The notes under the pieces: model-generated
What the model was told of the DNA's origin: nothing
Seen by the model: only the letters and a program-made list of their open reading frames with translations
Databases searched by the model: none
Shown here: positions 1-7,426 of the stretch, piece by piece
Position numbering within the stretch: position 1 is the stretch's first letter
How the letters are laid out: every line of letters begins with the position of its first letter
Program-made: the position numbers and the translations under genes
From: Dehalococcoidia bacterium
GTDB lineage: Bacteria > Chloroflexota > Dehalococcoidia > Dehalococcoidales > Fen-1064
DNA length: 16,567 nucleotides
Assembly (NCBI GenBank): GCA_030691775.1
Contig: JAUYDN010000176.1
Span: forward strand, 1-16,567
Direction of reading: 5' to 3'

Positions 1-15
1 CTCTCAAAATAGTTC

Positions 16-68
16 TGCCCCTTCTCTGCGGAGAAGGGGCAAGAGCCTGCCCCGCACTTGATGCGGGG
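16..68. repeat. Two tandem GC-rich hairpins upstream of trpB
   Basis: Two perfect inverted repeats lie side by side. The first pairs TGCCCCTTCTC (16-26) with GAGAAGGGGCA (31-41) around a 4-nt loop. The second pairs CCCCGCA (50-56) with TGCGGGG (62-68) around CTTGA. Neither is followed by a run of T, so a Rho-independent terminator for a gene left of the window is not well supported. The style matches the other intergenic hairpin repeats of this window, so I read it as a copy of a dispersed repeat. The rest of 1-178 shows only the trpB ribosome binding site. Confidence 0.6.
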
Positions 69-178
69 GGATGAGGCGCTGTGTAAGAACTGGCATCTTT
101 TATTCAGAATTGTAAAGCTGTTATTGAGACACTCCACTAACGACTATCAAGAGAACTCGAATAATAAAGGAGCGAAAA

Positions 179-1540
179 ATGGACAAGACCAAGTTTTACC
201 TGGAAGAAAATGAGATGCCCACGGCCTGGTACAATATCCAGGCTGACCTGCCGGAACCACTGCCGCCCCTCCTCCACCCCCAGACCAAGGAGCCGACCAT
301 CCTGCCGCCTTTCCTCTTCGTTGACGAGTTGAACAAACAGGAGTTCAGCAAGGAGCGCTACGTCGATATTCCGGAAGAGGTGCAGGCGATTTACAGGTCA
401 TGGCGGCCGACCACTCTGTTCCGTGCCTATAGGCTCGAAAAGGCGCTGGATACCCCCGCTAAAATCTACTACAAGTTCGAGGGCACCAGTCCGGCGGGTA
501 GTCACAAGCCGAACACTGCGGTTGCCCAGGCTTACTACAACAAAAAAGCCGGTATCAAGCGTATTGCCACAGAAACCGGCGCCGGACAGTGGGGCTCCGC
601 CCTGGCAATGGCTTGTATGTACTTCGGCATCGAATGCAAGGTCTACATGGTCAGGGTGAGCTACGAGCAGAAACCGTACCGACGCAACCTGATGGAGGTC
701 TGGGGCGCTACATGCGTGCCCAGCCCCAGTACCGATACCAATATCGGACGTAAGATTCTAGCGGAAGACCCGGACTCACCCGGCAGTCTCGGCATCGCCA
801 TCAGCGAAGCAGTTGAAGATGCCGCTACCCACGATAATACCCGCTATTCACTAGGCTCGGTGCTGAACCATGTCCTGATGCACCAGACCATTATCGGGCA
901 GGAGACCCGCAAGGCGATGATGGAGAAAGTCGGTGCCTACCCGGATATGATCGTCGGTTGCATCGGTGGCGGCTCCAATGCGGCCGGCATGTTCCTGCCC
1001 TTCCTCAAGGATAAACTCGATGGCAAACAAAAGAACCTGAAAATCATTGTCGTCGAACCTACCAGCTGTCCCACCGTCACCAAGGGACCGCTCGCCTGGG
1101 ACTACGGCGATGTTGCCGGCATGGCACCCATCGCTTTGATGCATACGCTGGGTCATACCTTTGTGCCGCCGCCGGTACACGCCGGCGGTTTGCGCTATCA
1201 CGGAATGTCCCCCATTGTCAGCCACTGCGTCAAGCTGGGACTCATCGAGGCGAGAGCCGTACCGCAGCTGGCAACCTTCGAGGCTGGCGTCCAGTTCGCG
1301 CGCACGGAAGGGTACATCAGCGCCCCGGAGACGAACCACGCTATCCGGGTCGTCATCGACGAGGCGTTGAAGTGCAAAGCGGAAGGCAAATCGAAGGTTA
1401 TCCTGCTGGCGCACAGCGGACACGGGCACTTCGATATGGCGGCGTACGACCAGTATCTCTCCGGGAAACTGCAGGACTACGATTATCCGGAAGCGATGGT
1501 CAAAGAAGCGCTGGCGCACTTGCCACAGGTCAGCCGGTAG
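179..1540 (+). CDS. trpB: Tryptophan synthase beta chain, TrpB2 type (PLP-dependent)
   Basis: The 453-residue protein belongs to the fold-type II PLP enzymes and matches the TrpB2 branch, which is about 50 residues longer than the usual TrpB1 (about 400). It should condense indole with L-serine to tryptophan in the cytoplasm. Visible landmarks are the Schiff-base lysine in GSHKPNTA (K110), the catalytic-glutamate region TETGAGQWGS (E132), the PLP-phosphate loop GGGSN (263-267) and the C-terminal HSGHGHFD. The long N-terminal extension rich in proline (residues 20-45) is typical of TrpB2. The ATG is preceded by AAAGGAG at good distance, so the start is firm. No trpA or other trp gene adjoins it, which is common for TrpB2 and suggests indole salvage or a role with a distant TrpA. 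A weak promoter may lie near TTGAGA (124-129). Confidence 0.93.
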   Translation: MDKTKFYLEENEMPTAWYNIQADLPEPLPPLLHPQTKEPTILPPFLFVDELNKQEFSKERYVDIPEEVQAIYRSWRPTTLFRAYRLEKALDTPAKIYYKFEGTSPAGSHKPNTAVAQAYYNKKAGIKRIATETGAGQWGSALAMACMYFGIECKVYMVRVSYEQKPYRRNLMEVWGATCVPSPSTDTNIGRKILAEDPDSPGSLGIAISEAVEDAATHDNTRYSLGSVLNHVLMHQTIIGQETRKAMMEKVGAYPDMIVGCIGGGSNAAGMFLPFLKDKLDGKQKNLKIIVVEPTSCPTVTKGPLAWDYGDVAGMAPIALMHTLGHTFVPPPVHAGGLRYHGMSPIVSHCVKLGLIEARAVPQLATFEAGVQFARTEGYISAPETNHAIRVVIDEALKCKAEGKSKVILLAHSGHGHFDMAAYDQYLSGKLQDYDYPEAMVKEALAHLPQVSR

Positions 1541-1589
1541 TTTTCAAGCCGGGGTCATTATGTGCAGGGGTTGTCTGATATTTCTTGGA

Positions 1590-1657
1590 TTGTCGGGTCA
1601 AGCCCGACAATGACAAACAGAGATGTTGGATTCCAGCGGAAGCTGGAATCCAACATC
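1590..1657. repeat. Dispersed double-hairpin repeat, copy A
   Basis: The element consists of hairpin 1, TTGTCGGG (1590-1597) with CCCGACAA (1603-1610), then TGACAAA and a short spacer, then hairpin 2, a perfect 16-bp stem (1622-1637 with 1642-1657) closed by GGAA. A second copy with the same plan is at 10523-10587. The first hairpin and the TGACAAA that follows are identical in both copies, while stem 2 differs by compensatory changes. It sits between trpB and htrA and lacks a T tract, so it is not a standard terminator. The remainder of 1541-1737 shows nothing else. Confidence 0.8.
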
Positions 1658-1737
1658 CACAAACTCCTCCGTCTCTATTACATTCATTGTCTTCCATAAC
1701 TACCCATTGGCTGAAGGCAGATAGCTATTAGCTTTCT

Positions 1738-1781
1738 ATCACACCACCTTAACATTTTCCTAACAGTCTATGTATTATAAT
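1738..1781 (+). promoter_or_regulatory. htrA promoter with PhoP-like direct repeats
   Basis: TTAACA (1749-1754, five of six -35 bases) is followed after 18 nt by TATTAT (1773-1778), which overlaps a perfect TATAAT at 1776-1781. The -35 is also part of a direct repeat with an 11-bp period: ATCACA (1738), TTAACA (1749) and CTAACA (1760). TTAACA boxes separated by about 5 bp are the known binding pattern of PhoP in Bacillus. The promoter call is good; the regulator is inference. Confidence 0.55.
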
Positions 1782-1800
1782 ATTAGCAGAGGTGAGTGCG

Positions 1801-2934
1801 ATGAAGAAGGGACGTTTGTTTTTTATATCGTTGGTGCTTCTCGTGGCGTTGTCTATCACCACGGTTTCCGGTTGTCAGTTAATTGAAAATATTCAAAAGG
1901 GACCGGCGGAATCTCCACCTGTAGTAACGCCGACATCCTCGCGACCGAACACGACTCCTACCGTGCAGATTCCGACCCCGGCGGCGACCCCTTCACCGTC
2001 ACTGCCGAGTATTGCCGATGTAGTGGCTACGGTGAAACCGGCGGTGGTCGCCATCAATACCCAGGTAACGGTAAACTTTTTCCGGCAGTCTGTCACCCAG
2101 AAAGGCGCTGGCTCCGGCTGGATAATCAGTCCGGATGGTGTTATTGTCACCAACAACCACGTTATCGCTGACGCCGAAGCAGTGACAGTGGTGCTCGATG
2201 ACGGACGGGAACTGCCGGTCGATATGTCTAATATTGCTACAGATGTGCTGACCGACCTGGCGGTATTGAGGGTAAATGCCTCCAACCTTCCCAACGTGAA
2301 GGTGGGTGATTCAAACCGGTTACGGGTCGGGGACTGGGTGGTGGCGATTGGTAACTCTCTTGGCGAGGGCATCCGGGCAACCCAGGGTATTGTCAGTCGG
2401 AAAGATGCCGTATTGAATGACCCGGATACCGGACAGGAAATCACGGGTCTTATAGAAACAGACGCGGCAATCAACCCGGGCAACAGCGGCGGTCCGCTGG
2501 TAAACCTGGCGGGAGAGGTTATCGGCATTACCAGCATTAAGATATCTGCGGCGGGGGTGGAAGGCACGGGCTTCGCTATCAGCATGAATGAGGCGTTGCC
2601 CATCATCCAGGACCTTATCACCAAGGGGTTTGTAACGCGCGCCTACCTGGGCGTGACGTCCACCACACTGACGGCGGCTGCCGCGGCAGAACTCGGTCTG
2701 CCGGTAAACAAAGGCGTTTATCTGGCGCTGGTTGAAGCAATCAGCCCGGCGGGGAAGGCCGGTTTGCGGCAGGGCGATGTTATCGTCAAGTTTGCCGGTC
2801 AGAATGTCGCTACAGCCGGAGAGATGGTCCGCCAGATTTATAAAGCCAAAATAGGGCAGGAAGTGGAAATCGAATTCTGGCGCGGTAGTAGCCGGATGAC
2901 CACCAAAGCTGTCCTGATAGAGCGGCAGAAATAG
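1801..2934 (+). CDS. htrA: HtrA/DegP-like serine protease, membrane-anchored lipoprotein
   Basis: This is a trypsin-fold protease with one PDZ domain, expected to degrade misfolded proteins outside the cytoplasmic membrane. From the ATG at 1801 the N-terminus is MKKGRLFF, a hydrophobic stretch, and a lipobox-like VSGC with Cys25, so it is probably lipid-anchored or cleaved there. A Pro/Thr/Ser-rich linker of about 45 residues follows. The catalytic triad is visible: His120 in TNNHVIAD, Asp152 in TDLAVL and Ser229 in GNSGGPL. The PDZ domain fills about the last 100 residues, from AYLGV onward. I chose ATG 1801 over the GTG at 1792 because AGAGGTGA (1788-1795) is then a well-spaced ribosome binding site and the signal peptide starts cleanly. 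With 377 residues it has the size of one-PDZ HtrA proteins. It stands alone and converges on ileS. Confidence 0.93.
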   Translation: MKKGRLFFISLVLLVALSITTVSGCQLIENIQKGPAESPPVVTPTSSRPNTTPTVQIPTPAATPSPSLPSIADVVATVKPAVVAINTQVTVNFFRQSVTQKGAGSGWIISPDGVIVTNNHVIADAEAVTVVLDDGRELPVDMSNIATDVLTDLAVLRVNASNLPNVKVGDSNRLRVGDWVVAIGNSLGEGIRATQGIVSRKDAVLNDPDTGQEITGLIETDAAINPGNSGGPLVNLAGEVIGITSIKISAAGVEGTGFAISMNEALPIIQDLITKGFVTRAYLGVTSTTLTAAAAAELGLPVNKGVYLALVEAISPAGKAGLRQGDVIVKFAGQNVATAGEMVRQIYKAKIGQEVEIEFWRGSSRMTTKAVLIERQK

Positions 2935-3058
2935 CCGGAAAAAACACTAAATCCTAAACTCTAACCACGGAAATAGTGTGCAGAGTGAGTGAAACCCACC
3001 ATCTTGACTCAAAAATCAGAGCTCAAACCTCAAAATTTAATATTGTTGATGTTCACTC

Positions 3059-3186
3059 GTGGCACAGGCGTCCCGCCTCTGTGTGCCAGGATGTAATTCG
3101 GTTGTGCGAACATGATGGCGGTTTGATGGAGAAAAGCCGCACAGGCAGGGACGCCTGTGCCACCATTCGGTTTGTGCCAACATGAT
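3059..3186. repeat. Inverted/direct repeat element between htrA and ileS
   Basis: Two 24-25 bp arms face each other: 3059-3083 (GTGGCACAGGCGTCCC then GCCTCTGTG) and 3140-3163, whose reverse complement is nearly the same. Each arm is followed by a direct repeat: ATTCGGTTGTGCGAACATGA at 3096 and ATTCGGTTTGTGCCAACATGA, with one added T and one change, at 3165. Each arm can also fold on itself. The element fills the convergent gap. A 69-codon frame across it (2976-3185) has no recognisable sequence and is not called a gene. Confidence 0.7.
3128..3161 (-). terminator. Possible ileS terminator
   Basis: Read on the minus strand, GCACAGGC pairs with GCCTGTGC around GTCCCT and is followed by GGCTTTTC. 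The hairpin is strong but the T run is short and the stem is part of a dispersed repeat, so terminator function is only plausible. It lies about 65 nt past the ileS stop codon. Confidence 0.35.
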
Positions 3187-3224
3187 AGCTAATGCGAATA
3201 AGAACTGGTGAATGCCGATAGCTC

Positions 3225-6200
3225 TCAGCTCCCTATTTTTTTCACACCCAGCGTAATGGAGTGCCCGGCAAGTTTATGCGTCTCTGTGTGGGCACCCTCT
3301 ACGGGAGCACCTTCAACCAGTTGGCGGGATAGCGTCTCCTGTTTTACATAATCAGCGAAACCCCGCATCACCTGCCGCACGTGGTCATCACCCTGATAAT
3401 GGGTAGTGATATAATCGGCGATTTCAAACCCGGCATTACGGCGCATCGTCTGCAGACGGTGGACAATTTCCCGCGCCAGACCTTCCGCCGCCAACTCCGG
3501 CGAAATACCCTTCGAGACCGCGACGCTCAGTTCACCCTCGGTACAGGCGATACACTCACGGTTGTTTAGCTCTTCAACCGCCTCGACGAATTCAACGGTT
3601 TTGACGTTCAACTCTTCGAGTACCTGGGGTGCGAGTCGCTCCAGCCCTTCCCTGTCGCGTTTGCTCGCGACGTGGACCAGTACCTTCGCCAGCGGCTGGC
3701 GCACCTTGATGCCCGCCTGGCTCCGTGCCGCTCTGCCAAGACTGCTTACCCGCATCGCCAGGTGCGTGTCCAGTGAAAGGTCGGGGTCGATTATGCTTTC
3801 GTCCGCCGACGGGTAATCAGCCAGATGCACGCTCTCCGGGGCGCTCCCGTCAACCGACCGCACCAGGTTCTGGTATAACTCCTCGGCGATAAACGGGGCG
3901 AAGGGCGCCATCAGCTTCACCAGCGTCACCAGGCAATGGTAGAGCGTGTTATAGGCAGATAACTTATCCGTATCGTTTTCGCTCTTCCAGAACCGCCGCC
4001 GCGAGCGCCGCACATACCAGTTGGAAAGGTCATCCATGAACTCCTCGATGCGGCGCCCGGCGCCCGTCGGGTCGTAGTTCTCCATCTCCGTGTTGACTTC
4101 TTTCACCATCTGGTTAAGCTCGGAGAGAATCCACCGGTCTAGCTCCGGCACGTCCTTCACAGTCTTCGAGGGGTCGGGCGTAAATTTATCGATGTTAGCA
4201 TAGGTCACGAAGAATGAGTAGACGTTCCACAGGGTGAGCAGGAACTGGCGGGTGACATCGGTGACCAACTGCGTATCGAACCGGCGCACCATTCCCGGCG
4301 GCGCCGAGGTGTAGCAGTACCAGCGCAGGGCATCCGCCCCGTTTCGGTTCACGATTTGTATCGGGTCGACCGCGTTACCGCGGCTTTTACTCATTTTCTT
4401 GCCATCTGCATCCAGGAAAAGCTCAAGACAGATGCAGTTCTTAAAGGATGGACGGTCGAACAACAGCGTGGAAATGGCGTGCAGACTGTAGAACCAGCCG
4501 CGGGTCTGGTCGACCCCCTCGCAGATGTAGTCCGCCTGCTTCATTTCTTTATCGAAAAGCTCTTTGTTCTCGAAGGGATAGTGGAGTTGCGCAAACGGCA
4601 TCGAACCGGAATCGAACCAGCAGTCCATCACCTCCGGGGTGCGTTTCATTTTTCCGCCGCATTTCCCGCAGGTGAAACTCACATCATCCATATAAGGGCG
4701 GTGAAGGTCTAGAGGTTCTCTAAAGCCGGTGAAACCGGGCTTTTGCCTGAGCTCCTCAACGCTCCCCACGCATTCGGTGGCGTTGCATTTTTCACATCGC
4801 CAGAACGGCAGAGGCGTGCCCCAGTAACGCTCCCGGGCAAAACCCCAGTCTACGTTATTCTCCAGCCAGTTGCCGAACCGCCCGGTCTTGATGTGTTCCG
4901 GATACCAGTTGATTTTCTGGTTGCCTTTAAGCATCCGGTCTTTGACCGCCGTGGTGCGGATATACCATGTTTGCTTGGCATAGTACAGAAGGGGAGCGTC
5001 ACACCGCCAGCAGAAAGGATAGGTGTGCCGGATGGTCTCCGCTTTGAACAGCAGTCCGCGTTTCTTCAGGTCGGCGGTTACGAGCGGGTCGGCTTCTTTT
5101 ACGAACTTGCCGGTAAAGGGATAGGTACCGGTGATATTACCCTGCAAATCGACGGTGTGGACGAAGTCCAGGCTTTTTTCCTGTCCCGCTTGAAAGTCCA
5201 CTTCGCCGTACGCCGGCGCTGAGTGGACGATACCCGTGCCGTCTTCCATCGAAACGAAGTCGGTAGCGATAACGCGGTACACGAGGTCCTTGTCCGGTTT
5301 CTGCACCACCAGGTCCGAGCGCGTTTCAAACCGCCGCCGCTCGATGCCGAAATCGTGGGGATTGAAGAGCGGTTCGTATTCCACACCGACCAGTTCCTTG
5401 CCTGACAGCCGTTCGACAACGGGGTTGGTGCCCAGACCCACCTGTCCGCGCAGGGCATCGGCGAAAATCAGGTATTCACCTTCGTGTTCCAACACTACGT
5501 ATTCCGCATCCGCGGCAACTGCCAGCGCGGTGTTCCCCGGCAGTGTCCAGGGCGTCGTCGTCCAGGCAAGCAGATAGGTCTTTTTATCCGCCACCAGGGC
5601 ACGCACACGTTCCAGCGCCGGACTACCCTGTGCAGACTTAAGGTGGGTGCGGAACTTGATGTATACCGATGGGTCTTCCGTGTCGTCCTGGTAGCCCAGT
5701 GCTACCTCATGACTGCTCAAGGACGTGCCACAGCGCGGACAGTGGGGGGTGACCTTGTAGCCCTGATAGATGTAGTCCTTGTCCCACATCTGTTTCAACG
5801 CCCACCAGACGGACTCGACGTAGGTGTTATCCATCGTTTTATACGCATGGTCGAGGTCTACCCAGTAGGCGATGCGCTCGGTGAGGTAGTTCCACTCCTT
5901 GACGTATTTAAACACGCTCTCACGACAGCGCCTGTTGAACTCTTCGACGCCGTATTTTTCAATCTCCGCCTTGCTGGAAAAACCGAGTTGCCTTTCGATT
6001 TCGAGTTCAACCGGCAGGCCGTGGGTATCCCACCCGGCGATGCGTGGCACGTAATGACCCTTCATCTCTTGATAGCGGACGATGACGTCTTTATAGACGC
6101 GCGCCAGGACGTGGTGAATGCCGGGATTCCCATTGGCGAAGGGAGGTCCTTCATAGAAAACGAACCGTTTTTTACCTTCGCGTTGTTTCACACTTTTGTT

Positions 6201-6284
6201 GAAAATATCCTGCCGTTTCCAGAAATCGAGGACTTTTTCCTCCATCGCGGGGAAGCTGATACGACTACTCACCGGATTAAACAT
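3225..6284 (-). CDS. ileS: Isoleucyl-tRNA synthetase, type 2 (eukaryote-like)
   Basis: The 1019-residue enzyme charges tRNA-Ile in the cytoplasm. Landmarks in order are the HIGH-equivalent PGIHH (residues 54-58), the inserted editing domain with TTTPWTLP (242-249) and the GTGIVHSAP region (349 onward), the WWFDSGS-like CWFDSGS (555-561) and KMSKSRGN (630-637). The anticodon-binding domain follows. Cysteine pairs at 182/185, 425/428, 497/500 and 539/542 suggest zinc sites. The PGIHH signature and the length over 1000 residues place it in the type 2 clade, whose members are generally less sensitive to mupirocin. The ATG has a good GGAGGT 8 nt upstream. Expression is controlled by an upstream T-box leader whose likely specifier is the Ile codon AUC. 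Large antisense frames over this gene are shadows. Confidence 0.97.
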   Translation of the reverse strand: MFNPVSSRISFPAMEEKVLDFWKRQDIFNKSVKQREGKKRFVFYEGPPFANGNPGIHHVLARVYKDVIVRYQEMKGHYVPRIAGWDTHGLPVELEIERQLGFSSKAEIEKYGVEEFNRRCRESVFKYVKEWNYLTERIAYWVDLDHAYKTMDNTYVESVWWALKQMWDKDYIYQGYKVTPHCPRCGTSLSSHEVALGYQDDTEDPSVYIKFRTHLKSAQGSPALERVRALVADKKTYLLAWTTTPWTLPGNTALAVAADAEYVVLEHEGEYLIFADALRGQVGLGTNPVVERLSGKELVGVEYEPLFNPHDFGIERRRFETRSDLVVQKPDKDLVYRVIATDFVSMEDGTGIVHSAPAYGEVDFQAGQEKSLDFVHTVDLQGNITGTYPFTGKFVKEADPLVTADLKKRGLLFKAETIRHTYPFCWRCDAPLLYYAKQTWYIRTTAVKDRMLKGNQKINWYPEHIKTGRFGNWLENNVDWGFARERYWGTPLPFWRCEKCNATECVGSVEELRQKPGFTGFREPLDLHRPYMDDVSFTCGKCGGKMKRTPEVMDCWFDSGSMPFAQLHYPFENKELFDKEMKQADYICEGVDQTRGWFYSLHAISTLLFDRPSFKNCICLELFLDADGKKMSKSRGNAVDPIQIVNRNGADALRWYCYTSAPPGMVRRFDTQLVTDVTRQFLLTLWNVYSFFVTYANIDKFTPDPSKTVKDVPELDRWILSELNQMVKEVNTEMENYDPTGAGRRIEEFMDDLSNWYVRRSRRRFWKSENDTDKLSAYNTLYHCLVTLVKLMAPFAPFIAEELYQNLVRSVDGSAPESVHLADYPSADESIIDPDLSLDTHLAMRVSSLGRAARSQAGIKVRQPLAKVLVHVASKRDREGLERLAPQVLEELNVKTVEFVEAVEELNNRECIACTEGELSVAVSKGISPELAAEGLAREIVHRLQTMRRNAGFEIADYITTHYQGDDHVRQVMRGFADYVKQETLSRQLVEGAPVEGAHTETHKLAGHSITLGVKKIGS

Positions 6285-6317
6285 GTCGGTTTACCTCCAG
6301 AAATCCGAATTTACGTT

Positions 6318-6400
6318 GTCACCCTGAACGGAGTGAAGGGTCTCCTTGCCTACAACAAGGAGATTCTTCGCACCCCGATGCAATCGGCGCTCAGAATGAC
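6318..6400. repeat. 83-bp MITE-like repeat inside the ileS leader
   Basis: The ends are inverted: GTCACCCTGA (6318-6327) against TCAGAATGAC (6391-6400). Inside are the hairpins TCTCCTTG/CAAGGAGA and CCGA/TCGG. A longer relative with the same ends and the same internal blocks (GGGTCTCC, TGCCTAC, GGAGATTCTTCG) lies at 13097-13257. No transposase is present, so it would be a non-autonomous element or another kind of dispersed repeat. It lies between the T-box terminator and the ileS ribosome binding site, so it is transcribed whenever ileS is expressed. Confidence 0.75.
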
Positions 6401-6408
6401 GGGTTGTT

Positions 6409-6444
6409 AAAAAACAACAAGTCCCGTCCACAAAGGGACGGGAC
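6409..6444 (-). terminator. T-box Rho-independent terminator
   Basis: On the minus strand GTCCCGTCC pairs with GGACGGGAC (a 9-bp stem, 6421-6429 with 6436-6444) and is followed by TTGTTGTTTTTT. The CGTCCCT segment of the 5' arm is also the partner of the AGGG in the T-box, so terminator and antiterminator exclude each other, as in known T-box leaders. Confidence 0.9.
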
Positions 6445-6716
6445 TCTTAAAGACCCGCGGTACCACCCTGTTTTCCCGATAAAATCGGGACGCTCTTCAG
6501 GGCACATGAGAATGCCCTCGTCACGGCTAACGGTTGACGGGACCGACCAAATCTACTATCCCGGTGCAACCGGGGGTTCGGATGGTAGCTCAGGAGGGAT
6601 TTTCAGAGAGCCAGCACGTCTGCTCACACCTTATCAGACTCGCTGGGTGACTGCGTTCCGACTGCATCGGAATCCCGTATGATAACCGGGACTCTCTTAC
6701 TCTTCTCCTTCAACGC
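6421..6716 (-). promoter_or_regulatory. T-box riboswitch controlling ileS
   Basis: The highly conserved T-box AGGGTGGTACCGCG is present without mismatch on the minus strand at 6469-6456; its TGG binds the free 3' NCCA end of uncharged tRNA. Stem I spans 6709-6592. Its base AGGAG/CTCCT is followed by an internal loop with AGTA (6701-6698) on the 5' side and GAAAATCC on the 3' side, then the helix AGAGAG/CTCTCT. ATC (6600-6598) in that loop is the likely specifier and fits tRNA-Ile. Three further hairpins fill the top of stem I. By the known mechanism, uncharged tRNA-Ile stabilises the antiterminator and lets transcription reach ileS. The codon assignment is offset by one base from an alternative AAT reading, so that detail is inference. 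Confidence 0.93.
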
Positions 6717-6722
6717 CTCTAC

Positions 6723-6751
6723 AAAATAGAATGTAACATAAAAGATGGCAA
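6723..6751 (-). promoter_or_regulatory. Promoter of the T-box/ileS unit
   Basis: On the minus strand TTGCCA (6751-6746, five of six) is separated by 17 nt from TATTTT (6728-6723, four of six). Transcription would begin near 6716, just before stem I of the T-box, which is where a leader of this kind should start. Confidence 0.6.
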
Positions 6752-7031
6752 GAAATCAACCCAATGACTGAAATGAAGCATCCGCGAAACTAAAACATAT
6801 GCAGGACCCCCCCCCTTTAGTCAACCGTTGTCCAAATTAGTTAAAAAATATACTATCGTCTCGAAATTTCGTTCGTATTTTGGATAAGATATTGTACTGC
6901 GAAAAACCAGGTTCATGGAGTGCTGCCCAAATAAACTGACACACCCCCATCCCTTTATCTCTTCCCGTGGGAGGCTGTTAAAGAAAGTTTTTGGTATGGG
7001 TTTCATGATTTACAACCCCTTAAAATTCCTT
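6752..7031. other. Intergenic stretch without a recognisable gene
   Basis: No coding sequence could be recognised on either strand. There is a run of nine C (6807-6815) and short open frames of about 60 codons without family likeness or ribosome binding sites. The stretch is richer in A+T than the neighbouring genes. A decayed insertion sequence or transferred fragment is possible but nothing decides it. Confidence 0.4.
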
Positions 7032-7166
7032 GTCATTCCGTACCCCGTATCAAGCACGGGGCAGGCTTTGATACGGAATCCAGGAAACCACGGTTTGAAA
7101 TCACAGGCATCGATGCTGGATTCCAGCCGGAGTTTACCCCGTACTCTGATACGGGGCTGGTATGAC
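7032..7166. repeat. Dispersed GTCAT...ATGAC-bounded hairpin repeat
   Basis: The element begins GTCATTCCGTA and ends with GGTATGAC. Its left half is a nested inverted repeat: ATTCCGTA (7035-7042) pairs with TACGGAAT (7072-7079), enclosing CCCCGT/ACGGGG. Its right half contains GGATTCCAGC and CCCCGTA/TACGGGG around a 6-nt loop. Related blocks recur at 10598-10647, 13037-13417 and 15069-15132. Confidence 0.7.
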
Positions 7167-7258
7167 ATATTTGGTGAGTGGCCCCCTTATTTTCATAGTA
7201 ATGACAAGAGTATTAATAGCGAGCGATATTATCGTAAACCAGATAAAACAGCCCCGTT

Positions 7259-7365
7259 ATTTAAGTTACCAAACTTAAATCCCCGACCGTAAGGTCGAGG
7301 GATGGAGTTCTCCCGGCATCTTTCAAAGACAAACAGGGGTAGCGTTAGTAAGCTTAAAAGATGCA
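7259..7365. repeat. Cluster of three hairpins past the jag terminator
   Basis: Three stems follow each other: ATTTAAGTT/AACTTAAAT around ACCA (7259-7280), CCC-CGACC/GGTCG-A-GGG around GTAA (7281-7301), and GCATCTTT/AAAGATGC (7317-7324 with 7358-7365). The middle stem recurs almost unchanged at 7395-7415. This architecture could be the end of a lost IS200/IS605-like element or a structured RNA; no transposase remains. Confidence 0.55.
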
Positions 7366-7390
7366 GGGCAAACGAAGTTTGAGATAAGTT

Positions 7391-7415
7391 AAAACCCCGA
7401 CCGTAAGGTTGTGGG
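7391..7415 (-). terminator. Rho-independent terminator of the yidC-jag operon
   Basis: Read on the minus strand, the hairpin CCC-A-CAACC/GGTCG-GGG around TTAC ends in TTTT, starting 12 nt after the jag stop codon. On the plus strand the same hairpin is followed by AAGTTTATTTTTT, so it could act in both directions. A duplicate of the stem with the same GTAA loop lies at 7281-7301. Confidence 0.75.
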
Positions 7416-7426
7416 AAGTTTATTTT

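Noticed and set aside
1893..2624. 243-codon minus-strand frame over htrA
   Set aside because: Antisense to a protease with an intact catalytic triad; Ser/Thr-rich translation without family likeness.
2976..3185. Small plus-strand frame after htrA
   Set aside because: It runs through the repeat element and shows no ribosome binding site or protein likeness.
5484..6410. 308-codon plus-strand frame
   Set aside because: It is antisense to the well-supported ileS gene, has no recognisable domain, and ends in the repeat of the ileS leader.
6915..7292. 125-codon plus-strand frame
   Set aside because: Most of it is the dispersed repeat at 7032-7166; the translated text (repeated Ser, Pro, Asn runs) is that of the repeat.
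7281..7415. Possible CRISPR repeats
   Set aside because: Only two copies, unequal in sequence, with a T tract after one; they behave as hairpin terminators and not as an array.
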